From: an archaeon
Lineage (GTDB): Archaea > Nanobdellota > Nanobdellia > SCGC-AAA011-G17 > GW2011-AR20
NCBI GenBank assembly: GCA_002688355.1
Contig: NZCT01000018.1
Coordinates: forward strand, 1-44,965
Direction of reading: 5' to 3'
DNA: 44,965 nucleotides
The translations under genes and the position numbers were made by a program. Of this stretch, positions 15,747 through 23,837 are shown piece after piece. Within the stretch, counting starts at the first letter, position 1; every line of letters starts with the position of its first letter. The notes under the pieces were generated by a model. That model made no database searches, was not told the DNA's origin, and saw only the letters and a list, made by a program, of their open reading frames with translations.

Positions 15747-17356
15747 TTTAAACTATCTGTTCCTGGAATTTTTAATTCTATTATTTTTTGATAATAACCT
15801 TCTATTTTTTTACCTAGATTATAAATAAACTTATCTTTTGAATTTGTTAACCTTTTTAATTTATCCATTATTCCCTTGGGATCTTTATTAAAAATAGGTT
15901 GATAATAATCTATAGATATTTGATAAATTATATCTTCTGTTTTTAGTTTTATTTCTAGGGGTAAATCAGCTATTATTTCTATTGGAGAAATAATCTCTCC
16001 TTTTATTGTTGTAAATGGGTATATAGCATTAGATATTTTTCTTTCTGTTAATAATCTAGCTATATTTTCTTCATCTTGTATTCTATCCGGGAATAGTTCT
16101 TTTAGTATAGATGTCACATCTTTTGTATATCCATTTACTGTAGATAAAGAAGCTACTTTATTAGCTGTTTCATTTTCTTCTAAGAATTCTTGTAATTGTT
16201 CTTTTGTTTGTATTTGTTTGTTTGAGTAACCAAATATTTCTCTTGCATTATTTAATGTACCATAATGTTTTAACATAGCAAAATATAATGTAGAATTTTT
16301 TTTCTTTAGTTCTCTATATTTTGGGAAATCTCCAAGTTCTTTTATAATTTCCATTAGATCTTTCTTTATATCATCTTTGCTTTTATAGTACCCATTTGGT
16401 TTTTTCAATGGTTCAAACCCAAATTCCTTTCTTGCATTATTTAATGATTTATAATGCTTATTTATAGCTCCTGGCAAAGAACCATGACTTTCTTTTAATT
16501 CCTCTGACTTTGGAAAATATCCTAATTCTTCTATAAGATTGCTTAATTCTTTATCTACATTAGGTTTATCTTGCCAATACCCTCTTGGTCTTTTATTTTC
16601 CTTAAACCCTAACACTTCTCTTGCATTATTTAATGTGTCATGATGTTTTTTTATTGCACCATATAGAGATCCGTTATAATCTCTTATTTCATTTGTTATG
16701 GGAAAATGTCCTAATTCTTCTATAAGATTGCTTAATTCTCTATCCACATTATCTTTATTGTTCCAATAACCTTTTGGTTTTGTTTCAATCTCAAATCCAA
16801 ATGCTTCTCTTGCATTATTCACATTATCATAATGTTTTATTACCGCATTAACCAAAGAACCATTTTCATCCATTAGTTCTCTCGAACTAGGAAAATGCCC
16901 CAATTTTTCTATTAAGATTTTCAGTTCTCTATTAACATTATCTTTATCATTCCAATACTTTTGAGGTTTCTTCTGAATATCAAATCCAAATGCTTCTCTT
17001 GCATTATTTATACTTCCATAGTGTTTTACTATTGCTCTATTTAAAGAACTATTTTTTTCATTTAAATCGGAACTACTTGGAAAATCTCCAAGATTTTGTA
17101 TAATTTCTTTTATCTCTCTATTTAAATTTTTTCTATCATCCCAATAGTTACTTTTTTTCCTGATTGGTTCAAACCCAAATTCCTTTCTTGCATTATTTAT
17201 ACCACCATAATGTTTTTTTATGGATTTTTCAATACTTGAATTTATTGCACTTAATTCTCTACTTATTGGAAAGTATCCCAATTCTTTGATTATCTCTTCT
17301 AACCCTTTATTTAGATTATCAATATCATTCCAATATCCATTTGGTTTATATTCCAT
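15743..17356 (-). CDS. Protein with six tandem HNH-associated repeats
   Basis: This 537-residue protein has residues 4-381 made of six tandem units of 62-64 residues. Each unit reads roughly GYWxDKxN, then an aliphatic helix, LGxFP, a second helix, KHYGxxNNAREAFGF. This matches the 'homing endonuclease associated repeat' (HNH_repeat) type, small helical DNA-binding modules. The C-terminal 156 residues (382-537) form an unrelated mixed domain with no HNH or other nuclease motif that I can see. The ATG lies 1 nt after the stop of the SNF2-methyltransferase gene, so the two are one operon and probably one system. DNA binding is a family-based inference; sequence-specific reading by six modules is speculation. 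Confidence 0.82.
   Translation of the reverse strand: MEYKPNGYWNDIDNLNKGLEEIIKELGYFPISRELSAINSSIEKSIKKHYGGINNARKEFGFEPIRKKSNYWDDRKNLNREIKEIIQNLGDFPSSSDLNEKNSSLNRAIVKHYGSINNAREAFGFDIQKKPQKYWNDKDNVNRELKILIEKLGHFPSSRELMDENGSLVNAVIKHYDNVNNAREAFGFEIETKPKGYWNNKDNVDRELSNLIEELGHFPITNEIRDYNGSLYGAIKKHHDTLNNAREVLGFKENKRPRGYWQDKPNVDKELSNLIEELGYFPKSEELKESHGSLPGAINKHYKSLNNARKEFGFEPLKKPNGYYKSKDDIKKDLMEIIKELGDFPKYRELKKKNSTLYFAMLKHYGTLNNAREIFGYSNKQIQTKEQLQEFLEENETANKVASLSTVNGYTKDVTSILKELFPDRIQDEENIARLLTERKISNAIYPFTTIKGEIISPIEIIADLPLEIKLKTEDIIYQISIDYYQPIFNKDPKGIMDKLKRLTNSKDKFIYNLGKKIEGYYQKIIELKIPGTDSLN
16214..17347 (-). repeat. Six tandem ~189-bp coding repeats
   Basis: These are the DNA units for the six protein repeats. 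Unit starts on the minus strand are near 17347, 17155, 16969, 16780, 16591 and 16402. The units are clearly diverged in sequence, so they are old duplications rather than recent copies. The most constant part encodes NNAR(E/K)xFGF, visible on the plus strand as recurring CTTGCATTATT. Confidence 0.85.
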
Positions 17357-17357
17357 T

Positions 17358-19544
17358 TTATTTTTCTCTAATCTTTTTCCTTAGATCATTTTTTGTATAA
17401 TCTCCAAAAAATTTAAGAAGATTTGAATCTAAAATTGTATCATTTACATCATCTACTTTATCTAAAGTATAAACTCCAAATTTGGATTTTTCAGATTGCA
17501 TAATTCCACTATATTCACCCATTATATTAAAACCTAATTTTTTAGCTGCAAAGCTGAATCTATCATTATCATTCTCATCTAAATAACTAGAATTAAGTAA
17601 TATTATTGATTTTCCATTTTTTCTTAAGGTTCTATTTATTTCTATTAATACATTTTCTCTTTCATTATTTTCTGGATTTACCATTTGATATGCTAATGAA
17701 CAAACAATTAAATCTATACTTTTATCTTTTATTGGAAGAGTATCCATTGGAGATCTCACAAGTTTATTTTCTTTATATAGTTCTTTCCCCTTGTGCAACA
17801 TGAATGGATCTATATCTAAACTTATAACAGGTTCATTAAGTGAAATTCCTAAAGCACCTATCCCACATGCTAAATCCAATTTTACTTCTAATGGGTTTTC
17901 TTTTTCTAATTCTTCTATGATTCCTAGATAGATATTAGAAGCATTTTTAGACATTTTAAATTTGGGATATAATTCAGCAACACTCTGAGCTGATTCTGGG
18001 TCTCTCTTCAAAAATCTTGATACTTTATCTTTTCCTTGACCTCTAAAACGTATAAAATGGCTAACTAATTTTTGATCTATTGATTTGGTTGATTCTTTTA
18101 TTTTCCTTGTTTTTTTTGCTTCCTGGAAATCCTCAAGATCTTTTTTCGATAATGTAATTCCACTTGTCATATATCTAAATCTTGTTTCTTTATTTCTGTT
18201 TAATCCAAGAATAGCTTCTTCAATACTTTCTACATCTTCAACCTTTGTGACTAGATTGTAAATGTTAAGTCTATCTTTTTTTATTTCACCATTTCTTAAA
18301 GACCTTCTATTTCTTTGACTAAGTTCAGCAGGTGTCCATGGGATGCCCAAATGAACTATCCCTGTAGCAGCTGTTAAATCCACACCTTCATTCATTGTTG
18401 TTGTTGCAATTAGAATTTTATAATCTGGATCAAATTGAAATAATTTTCTTCTTATTTCCCTTTCACTTTCCAATCCTTTCTTTGAATCAGAACTTACATC
18501 ACCATCTATAACTAAAACACCATATTCTTTATATCTATCATATAATTTATCAACTACACCTGTTTTAAGATTTGTAAAGACAACAACTTTACCATTGTTT
18601 CCTATCTCATCATTAATTATAGAATCTAAAGCCTGATATTTTAAAGATTCAATTTTTTTAAAATTATTCCTTAAACTTGGATTTTCTATAAATCTAGGGT
18701 CAACTAAAGATGGATCTAATGAGGCTTTTTCTAATTGCATTAATTTACTTCCAAAAGAAGTTTCTTGTTCAAGAACACTATAATAAACATCTGCATTATC
18801 TCCTGATAAAGGCACTATAATATCTTGTTCTCTAACTTCTGGAAGATTTTCTTGTATATAATCTTTAGTTTCTCTTCTTATCATTCTTTCATGAAGAATT
18901 CTTTTAACCGCTTCTGGATCATTTTTATAAAGATACAAGAATTTACTCTTGACTGATTTTATTTCTTTTGGATCTTCTAAGTTTACAGGATAGTTATTTG
19001 GCTCTAAAAGAGAAAATAACATATACAAATCTACTATGCTATTTGGAATAGGTGTTCCTGATAGCGCACTTAGATATTCTGTTTGATCTGCTATTCTTTT
19101 TACAGTTGTTGTTCTTAATGCACTTGGGTTTTTTGCATTGTGAACTTCATCTAGTATTAAATGTTGAAAATTTAGATCCTTTAATTGGTCTGCTCTACCG
19201 TTTTCTTTTGCTATTGACGACATTAAAGAATAACCTCCAATAACCCAATCTGATTTTATGGCATTTTCTAAACCTTGATAAAAGTTACTTGTATCTAATA
19301 TTTGGATTTTTGGATTGTAATGAGGGGCCCATTTCTTTATTTCTCTAGCCCAATGTTCTCTAACAGAACTTGGTGCTATAACTAAAGTTTTAAAATCTGA
19401 ATTTCCTTCTTTTTCTCTCATTAAAGAATCAGCAAATATTGATTGAGATGTTTTATACATGCCCATTTCATCTGCTAAAAGAGCTCTTTTTCTATTAAAA
19501 AGTTCATAGGCTCCTATAATTTGGAAAGGTTTTATATCTTCCAT
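17358..19544 (-). CDS. SNF2-family helicase fused to a SAM methyltransferase
   Basis: This 728-residue fusion has an SNF2 ATPase core at about residues 1-445: motif I ADEMGMYKT (24-32), motif II DEVH (132-135), motif III SGTP (162-165), motif V NEGVDL (385-390) and motif VI QRNRRSLRNGE (410-420). A linker follows, then a class I methyltransferase at about 535-690 with motif I LDLACGIGALG (556-566), LDID (576-579) and DLIVCSLAYQ (611-620). Motif I lacks the usual glycine before the lysine (Y30 in place of G), and motif VI has R413 for G and E420 for Q. The methyltransferase has no NPPY and looks like Methyltransf_11 rather than a DNA adenine methylase. It is the first gene of an operon with the repeat protein. 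Confidence 0.88.
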   Translation of the reverse strand: MEDIKPFQIIGAYELFNRKRALLADEMGMYKTSQSIFADSLMREKEGNSDFKTLVIAPSSVREHWAREIKKWAPHYNPKIQILDTSNFYQGLENAIKSDWVIGGYSLMSSIAKENGRADQLKDLNFQHLILDEVHNAKNPSALRTTTVKRIADQTEYLSALSGTPIPNSIVDLYMLFSLLEPNNYPVNLEDPKEIKSVKSKFLYLYKNDPEAVKRILHERMIRRETKDYIQENLPEVREQDIIVPLSGDNADVYYSVLEQETSFGSKLMQLEKASLDPSLVDPRFIENPSLRNNFKKIESLKYQALDSIINDEIGNNGKVVVFTNLKTGVVDKLYDRYKEYGVLVIDGDVSSDSKKGLESEREIRRKLFQFDPDYKILIATTTMNEGVDLTAATGIVHLGIPWTPAELSQRNRRSLRNGEIKKDRLNIYNLVTKVEDVESIEEAILGLNRNKETRFRYMTSGITLSKKDLEDFQEAKKTRKIKESTKSIDQKLVSHFIRFRGQGKDKVSRFLKRDPESAQSVAELYPKFKMSKNASNIYLGIIEELEKENPLEVKLDLACGIGALGISLNEPVISLDIDPFMLHKGKELYKENKLVRSPMDTLPIKDKSIDLIVCSLAYQMVNPENNERENVLIEINRTLRKNGKSIILLNSSYLDENDNDRFSFAAKKLGFNIMGEYSGIMQSEKSKFGVYTLDKVDDVNDTILDSNLLKFFGDYTKNDLRKKIREK

Positions 19545-19548
19545 TTTC

Positions 19549-19563
19549 TACTATTTAATAGTA
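19549..19563. promoter_or_regulatory. Candidate operator of the SNF2-methyltransferase operon
   Basis: A perfect inverted repeat, TACTATT-T-AATAGTA, lies 4 nt upstream of the start codon at 19544. From the TATA position, transcription should start at about 19550, so a repressor bound here would block initiation. The binding protein is unknown. Confidence 0.5.
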
Positions 19564-19573
19564 AAAATTAACC

Positions 19574-19581
19574 TTTATAAA
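19574..19581 (-). promoter_or_regulatory. TATA element of the SNF2-methyltransferase operon
   Basis: TTTATAAA lies about 33 nt before the start codon and about 25 nt before the candidate operator's inner edge, which fits an archaeal promoter with a leader of only a few bases. Confidence 0.5.
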
Positions 19582-19605
19582 TATTACTTTATTTATTATC
19601 TATAA

Positions 19606-20526
19606 CTAAATTTTTAACTTTTCTACGTAAGTACAAGCTTGACATTTTTCTTTTGATGTAGGTTCTTGGCAAATAGAACAATAATTAATTTTTTTATGTT
19701 TTTTTTTGTATTTTTCCTTTAATATTGATAAAGTTTCTAGAAACGAATTTACTAAACCTACTTTTGTTCCAGGATATTTTTTTTCAAAATTATTTAATAA
19801 ATCTCTAATTTCATGTCTATAACCTATGGAAGCATGAGGACATTCTGAGAATTCTGTCTTAAATCCTTTTAGGAATGCATAAGTAGCTACTTCCTTTTCA
19901 TTAACTAGAAATAGCGGTTTTATTCTCCTAATGAAGTTTTTGTTTTTTACTAAACCTGTTATTGGACCTAATCTTGCGTTGATTTCTTGATTGTTTCTAA
20001 ATTGATTCATTAAAATAGATTGAGATTCATCATCTAAATTATGACCTGTTGCTAGTTTTGTAAAGTTTAATTCCTTAGATTTTTTGTTTAGTAAATAACG
20101 TCTAAAAGTTCCACAAATTGAACATGGCATTATTTTGTTCTTTTTTAAAATAGAATCTAAAGTAGAACCAAATTCTTTTTTGTATGAGAAAATGTTTAGT
20201 TTTATTTTGTTTAATTTACAGAATTTAATTGCATCTTTTATTGTTTTATCTCTATAATCTTTAATACCTTCGTCAATTAATATAGCTTCTAATTTTATAT
20301 CTTTATTTTTAGATCTTATTTTGTTTAGAATATGTAAAACTGTTAGAGAGTCTTTGCCTCCTGAAAGAGCAATACCAATCTTATCTTTATCTTCTATTAG
20401 ATTATATTTTAGAATTGTTTTATTTACTTTCTTTTCAAAATATTTAATGAAATGAGATCTACATAATTTTATTGAACTATTAGTTAGAGTTATTACAGGT
20501 TTTTTTATACAGTTTTTACAATTCAT
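19606..20526 (-). CDS. ttuA: tRNA 2-thiolation enzyme, TtuA/Ncs6 family
   Basis: This 306-residue enzyme has the family layout: an N-terminal zinc finger (C3, C6, C22, H25), the PP-loop ATP site SGGKDS (55-60), Fe-S cysteines C135-SI-C138 and C229, and a C-terminal zinc finger (C283, C286, C295, C298). It activates a tRNA uridine and receives sulfur from a ubiquitin-like carrier. The gene for such a carrier ends inside its start codon (TAATG, 1-nt overlap), and a ThiI-like gene precedes that. Target uridine 34 or 54 cannot be decided from sequence. Confidence 0.9.
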   Translation of the reverse strand: MNCKNCIKKPVITLTNSSIKLCRSHFIKYFEKKVNKTILKYNLIEDKDKIGIALSGGKDSLTVLHILNKIRSKNKDIKLEAILIDEGIKDYRDKTIKDAIKFCKLNKIKLNIFSYKKEFGSTLDSILKKNKIMPCSICGTFRRYLLNKKSKELNFTKLATGHNLDDESQSILMNQFRNNQEINARLGPITGLVKNKNFIRRIKPLFLVNEKEVATYAFLKGFKTEFSECPHASIGYRHEIRDLLNNFEKKYPGTKVGLVNSFLETLSILKEKYKKKHKKINYCSICQEPTSKEKCQACTYVEKLKI

Positions 20527-20720
20527 TATCCACCAGATATAACACTTAGAAGTTTAATTTCATCATTGTTTTCTAATTTTTGATCTAATAATATTAATTC
20601 CTCATTTCTAGAAATAATAACTGTTTCTGGATTAATTTTTAATTTTTTTAATATTTCTTGAGGTGTTAAAGCATTTACGTTTTTTGTAATATTTTCTGAT
20701 TCTATATATACTTGTACCAT
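20526..20720 (-). CDS. Ubiquitin-like sulfur carrier (ThiS/MoaD/TtuB type)
   Basis: This is a 64-residue beta-grasp protein ending in VISGG, the C-terminal Gly-Gly that is thiocarboxylated in ThiS, MoaD and TtuB. The start MVQVYIESEN at 20720 is chosen because it begins 1 nt after the stop of the upstream ThiI-like gene; the longer frame would run into that gene. It lies between two PP-loop genes, so it most likely carries sulfur for TtuA. No separate E1-like activating enzyme is in the window, so activation must come from elsewhere or from TtuA itself. Confidence 0.85.
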   Translation of the reverse strand: MVQVYIESENITKNVNALTPQEILKKLKINPETVIISRNEELILLDQKLENNDEIKLLSVISGG

Positions 20721-20721
20721 T

Positions 20722-21327
20722 TTAAAATATATTATCAACAGATTCTTTTATTAGTTTATTTATATTTAGATTTGTTTCTTGTTGTTCTATAATTGATAAA
20801 TTTGCTTTTGTTACTGGATGTTTTGGGCCTAAGATAGAACATAATTCTGGCCCTGAGCAAATATCATAAGTTTTAATTTTTTTAGAGATGTTTATTATTT
20901 CAATCTTATCATTACATAATAAAGGTCTTAGAATTTCCATTTTTAGTGATTTTGTTATAATTGACATATTTGGTAAAGTTTGAGAAGAAACTTGAGCTAG
21001 ATTTTCTCCTGTTATTAAAAAATCACAGTTTTCTTTCTTTGCTATTGATTCTGCTATTTTGTACATAATTCTTCTAGTTATAACGTAAAACAAAGAATGT
21101 TCAGTTTTTTTTGAGGTTTCTACTTGGACGTTTGTAAATGGAGCTATGATTAATTTTTTTATTTTAAGTTTTTTTTGTAAAATCTTTACTTTTTTTAATG
21201 CGTCATCTCCTGTTAATTTGGAACTGTCAAAGTGTATTGCTATAATATCTAGATTATCTTTTAATAGATTATATGCTACAGCTGAGTCAAACCCTCCAGA
21301 TAGTAATAATAATGCTTTTTTAGTCAT
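20722..21327 (-). CDS. thiI: ThiI-like PP-loop sulfurtransferase lacking THUMP
   Basis: This 201-residue protein equals only the PP-loop domain of ThiI. It has SGGFDS at 10-15, GENLAQVSSQTLPN near 107-120, and PKHPVTKAN near the end. Cysteines C157 and C163 replace the usual CxxC of archaeal ThiI with CX5C. The NFLD and THUMP tRNA-binding domains of full-length ThiI are absent, so tRNA would have to be presented by another protein, or the enzyme has another acceptor. It is the first gene of the three-gene sulfur operon. Confidence 0.82.
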   Translation of the reverse strand: MTKKALLLLSGGFDSAVAYNLLKDNLDIIAIHFDSSKLTGDDALKKVKILQKKLKIKKLIIAPFTNVQVETSKKTEHSLFYVITRRIMYKIAESIAKKENCDFLITGENLAQVSSQTLPNMSIITKSLKMEILRPLLCNDKIEIINISKKIKTYDICSGPELCSILGPKHPVTKANLSIIEQQETNLNINKLIKESVDNIF

Positions 21328-21356
21328 TTTTTGTTAAAATAAAGAAAAAAAGAGAA

Positions 21357-21551
21357 TTAAAAGTTAACTATTTTTGTTGTTTTATTAATTACTGTAATAT
21401 TTCTTGGTTTTAGACTTAATAGTCCTTTTGAGCCACATTCACATTCAACTTCAATAATATTAAATTTTATTTTTATATCTGTATCTCTGTTTAATATTTT
21501 TTGAGATATGTGGAAATCACATTCTTTACTACAACTTGGACATACTATCAT
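21357..21551 (-). CDS. Small zinc-ribbon protein
   Basis: This 64-residue protein begins MIVCPSCSKECDF and has a second pair, VECECGSKG, giving two CxC/CxxC half-sites of a zinc ribbon. The start at 21551 is chosen because GAGGTG lies 9 nt upstream and a TATA-like TTTATAAATTT lies further up. The longer frame would begin in the promoter. It is divergent from the RNA polymerase subunit D gene. Function unknown; zinc binding is inferred from the cysteine pattern. Confidence 0.62.
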   Translation of the reverse strand: MIVCPSCSKECDFHISQKILNRDTDIKIKFNIIEVECECGSKGLLSLKPRNITVINKTTKIVNF

Positions 21552-21631
21552 CACTTCAAACACCTCTTTTATTAAATTTATAAAAAGCAAAAGTTTAAAA
21601 ATGTTCACTCTTGAAAAATACTAATTCTAAA

Positions 21632-22420
21632 ATGGAAATAAAAGTAGTTAATAAAGATAAATCAAATTTGAGTTTTACTGTTGATGGTATCGATAGTGTA
21701 TTTGCAAATACTATTAGAAGAATATCTTTAGTTGAAGTACCTACAATGGCTGTTGATGAAGTTGAATTTTTAAAGAATAGTGGGGCTTTATATGATGAAA
21801 TTATTGCTCATAGATTAGGTTTAGTACCTTTAGTTTCAGATATTGATTCTTATAATGTAAAAGAAGATTGTAAATGTAAAGGAAAAGGTTGTGCTTCTTG
21901 CCAAACTACTTTAAGTTTAGATGTAAAAGGACCTTGTACAGTTTATGCTTCTGATTTAAAATCTAAGGATCCAGCAATAAAAGCAGCTTTTCCTAAAATG
22001 CCTATAACTATTTTATTAAAAGATCAAGCTTTAAAATTAATTGCTACAGCAAAACTTGGAAATGGAAAGAAACATACAAAATTTAGTCCTTGTCATATTC
22101 ATTATAGATTACATCCTGAAGTTAAAGTTGAGAATTCTAAAAATGCTGATGCAGTTGAAAAGATTTGTCCTACACATGTATTTTCTAAAGATGGTGGAAA
22201 ATTAAAGGTTAAGAATGAAATGGATTGTATTTTGTGTAATGCTTGTGTGGATATTGCTGAGCCTTCTGGAAGTGTTAAAGTTGAAGGTAATAAAAATAAA
22301 TTTATATTTTTCATGGAATCTTTTGGACAATTAGATAACAAAAGAGTTATGCAAGAGGCTTTGAAAATATTTGATAGTAAGTTAGATGATTTTTCTAAGA
22401 GTATTAAAAAAGTTAAGTAG
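21632..22420 (+). CDS. rpoD: RNA polymerase subunit D (Rpo3)
   Basis: This 262-residue protein is the archaeal alpha-like subunit (RPB3/RPAC1 homologue). The N-terminus MEIKVVNKDKSNLSFTVDG is followed by FANTIRRISLVEVPTMAVD and HRLGLVPL, which are highly conserved in assembly subunits. The cysteine-rich loop DCKCKGKGCASC and the ferredoxin-like insert ICPTHVF...CILCNAC carry enough cysteines for a 4Fe-4S cluster. The ATG at 21632 is preferred over an in-frame TTG at 21611. Ribosomal genes follow further downstream in the archaeal order. Confidence 0.96.
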   Translation: MEIKVVNKDKSNLSFTVDGIDSVFANTIRRISLVEVPTMAVDEVEFLKNSGALYDEIIAHRLGLVPLVSDIDSYNVKEDCKCKGKGCASCQTTLSLDVKGPCTVYASDLKSKDPAIKAAFPKMPITILLKDQALKLIATAKLGNGKKHTKFSPCHIHYRLHPEVKVENSKNADAVEKICPTHVFSKDGGKLKVKNEMDCILCNACVDIAEPSGSVKVEGNKNKFIFFMESFGQLDNKRVMQEALKIFDSKLDDFSKSIKKVK

Positions 22421-22464
22421 ATAATTAATTTAATATAGTAATTATAAATTCTTATAGATTATAT

Positions 22465-22548
22465 GCGGAAGTGTCAGAGTGGTCAAATGAGCTGGCTTAA
22501 GGAGCCAGTAGCTTAGTGCTTACGCAGGTTCGAACCCTGTCTTCCGCA
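22465..22548 (+). tRNA. tRNA-Leu (anticodon AAG)
   Basis: This is a type II tRNA of 84 nt. The acceptor is GCGGAAG with CTTCCGC and discriminator A; the anticodon arm is CTGGC-TTAAGGA-GCCAG; the long variable arm has an AGC/GCT stem; the T arm is GCAGG-TTCGAAC-CCTGT. The loop reads T33, anticodon AAG, G37. This layout equals the usual archaeal GAG leucine tRNA with A in place of G34. CCA is not encoded. A TATA-like ATTATAAAT (22441-22449) lies just upstream. Confidence 0.93.
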
Positions 22549-22588
22549 ATTAAATAGTTTTAAAAGGTTTTAGACCATTAATTTCTTT

Positions 22589-22996
22589 ATGAATGGATAT
22601 ACTGGAGGAAGGTATATTGAAGGGTTGGATAGATTTTTATTAGAATCAGGTATATCTCAGAAAATACAAAATTTCTTTGGTTTTGCTTCTAGTTTTGAGG
22701 AATTTTTAGAAAAAACAGGAGATGAGAAAATTTTTATAGAATCTGAATATGAAGATTTAAGTATTTCCTATGCCCATAGGATTCAACCTGATATTGGAAT
22801 AAAATTAATTTTTTACAGTAAATCAAATAATTTAAGATCTTTATTTGGAGAATGTGCTTTTTACTCAGAAATTTTTGAAGTGTTGACTGGCAATGGTACA
22901 AATGATATAGATTTAGATATTAGAACAGATGATATTATCTCTAGAAAAAAGAAACAAATAGAAGAAAGATATGATCGAAAAGTAATCATAAGATAA
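22589..22996 (+). CDS. Protein of unknown function
   Basis: This 135-residue protein starts MNGYTGGRYIEGLDRFLLES. Its first half is helical with aromatic residues (IQNFFGFASSFEEFLEKTG); the second half has strands (KLIFYSKSN) and ends in a basic helix. I do not recognise it. A GTTTTAAAAGG element about 26 nt upstream suggests it is transcribed from its own promoter, separate from tRNA-Leu. Confidence 0.55.
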   Translation: MNGYTGGRYIEGLDRFLLESGISQKIQNFFGFASSFEEFLEKTGDEKIFIESEYEDLSISYAHRIQPDIGIKLIFYSKSNNLRSLFGECAFYSEIFEVLTGNGTNDIDLDIRTDDIISRKKKQIEERYDRKVIIR

Positions 22997-23042
22997 AAAA
23001 TAGGAAACATTTAAATAATTTACATATTTTTTAATAAAGAAA

Positions 23043-23780
23043 ATGTCAACATACTGGATAATTTTAGTTGTATTAATATTTATATCAGGCATTAGAATAG
23101 TAAATCAATATGAGAGAGCTGTTTTGTTTACACTAGGAAAATATAAAGGAACATTACAACCTGGATTTAGATGGATAATTCCTGTTATACAGAGAATTGA
23201 CAAAGTTGATATTAGAGTTATTACTGTTGATATACCTTCACAAGAAGTTATGACACAAGATAACGTACCGATAAAGGTTAATGGTGTTGTTTTCTTTAAA
23301 GTTCTACAAGCGGACAAGGCAATTTTAGAAGTTGAAGAATATAAATTTGCTGTATCACAATTATCACAATCTGCTTTAAGAGATATGACTGGAAAAGTAG
23401 AATTAGACTCTGTTTTATCTAAGAGAGAAGAAATTGGTAAGAAAATAAAAGAAATTGTAGATAAAGAAACAGATCCTTGGGGTATTAAAGTTACAGATGT
23501 TAAGATTAAAGATATTGAATTACCAGATAATATGAAAAGAGCAATGGCAAATCAAGCTGAATCTGAAAGAACTAGAAGAGCTAGAGTTATATTGGCTGGA
23601 GCTGAGAAAGAAGCTGCAAGTAAATTGTTAGATGCTGGAAAGATTATAGATAAATCTCCTTCATCATTAAAATTAAGATTATATCAAACTTTAAGCGATA
23701 TTGCAACTGAGAAAAATTCTACGATAATATTACCATTTCCTGAAGAGATGTTGGAAATGTTTAAACCTAAGAAGAAATGA
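23043..23780 (+). CDS. SPFH/stomatin-like membrane protein (slipin)
   Basis: This 245-residue protein starts with one membrane helix (about 4-20), then the SPFH core: IVNQYERAVLFTLGKY, GFRWIIPVIQRIDKVDIRV, QEVMTQDNVPIKVNGVVFF. A coiled helix follows with ERTRRARVILAGAEKEA. Prokaryotic slipins often pair with an NfeD-type partner, which is not present here. It probably forms an oligomeric membrane scaffold. A CATTTAAATAATT element precedes it. Confidence 0.88.
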   Translation: MSTYWIILVVLIFISGIRIVNQYERAVLFTLGKYKGTLQPGFRWIIPVIQRIDKVDIRVITVDIPSQEVMTQDNVPIKVNGVVFFKVLQADKAILEVEEYKFAVSQLSQSALRDMTGKVELDSVLSKREEIGKKIKEIVDKETDPWGIKVTDVKIKDIELPDNMKRAMANQAESERTRRARVILAGAEKEAASKLLDAGKIIDKSPSSLKLRLYQTLSDIATEKNSTIILPFPEEMLEMFKPKKK

Positions 23781-23837
23781 GTTAGTTTTTTGGAACAAAA
23801 ACATTTATAAAATCAACTAAAGACAAATTTATATAAA

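Noticed and set aside
17358-19544. SNF2-methyltransferase as a DISARM or type I restriction subunit
   Set aside because: No partner genes of those systems, no NPPY DNA methylase motif and no nuclease are present, so naming a known system is not supported.
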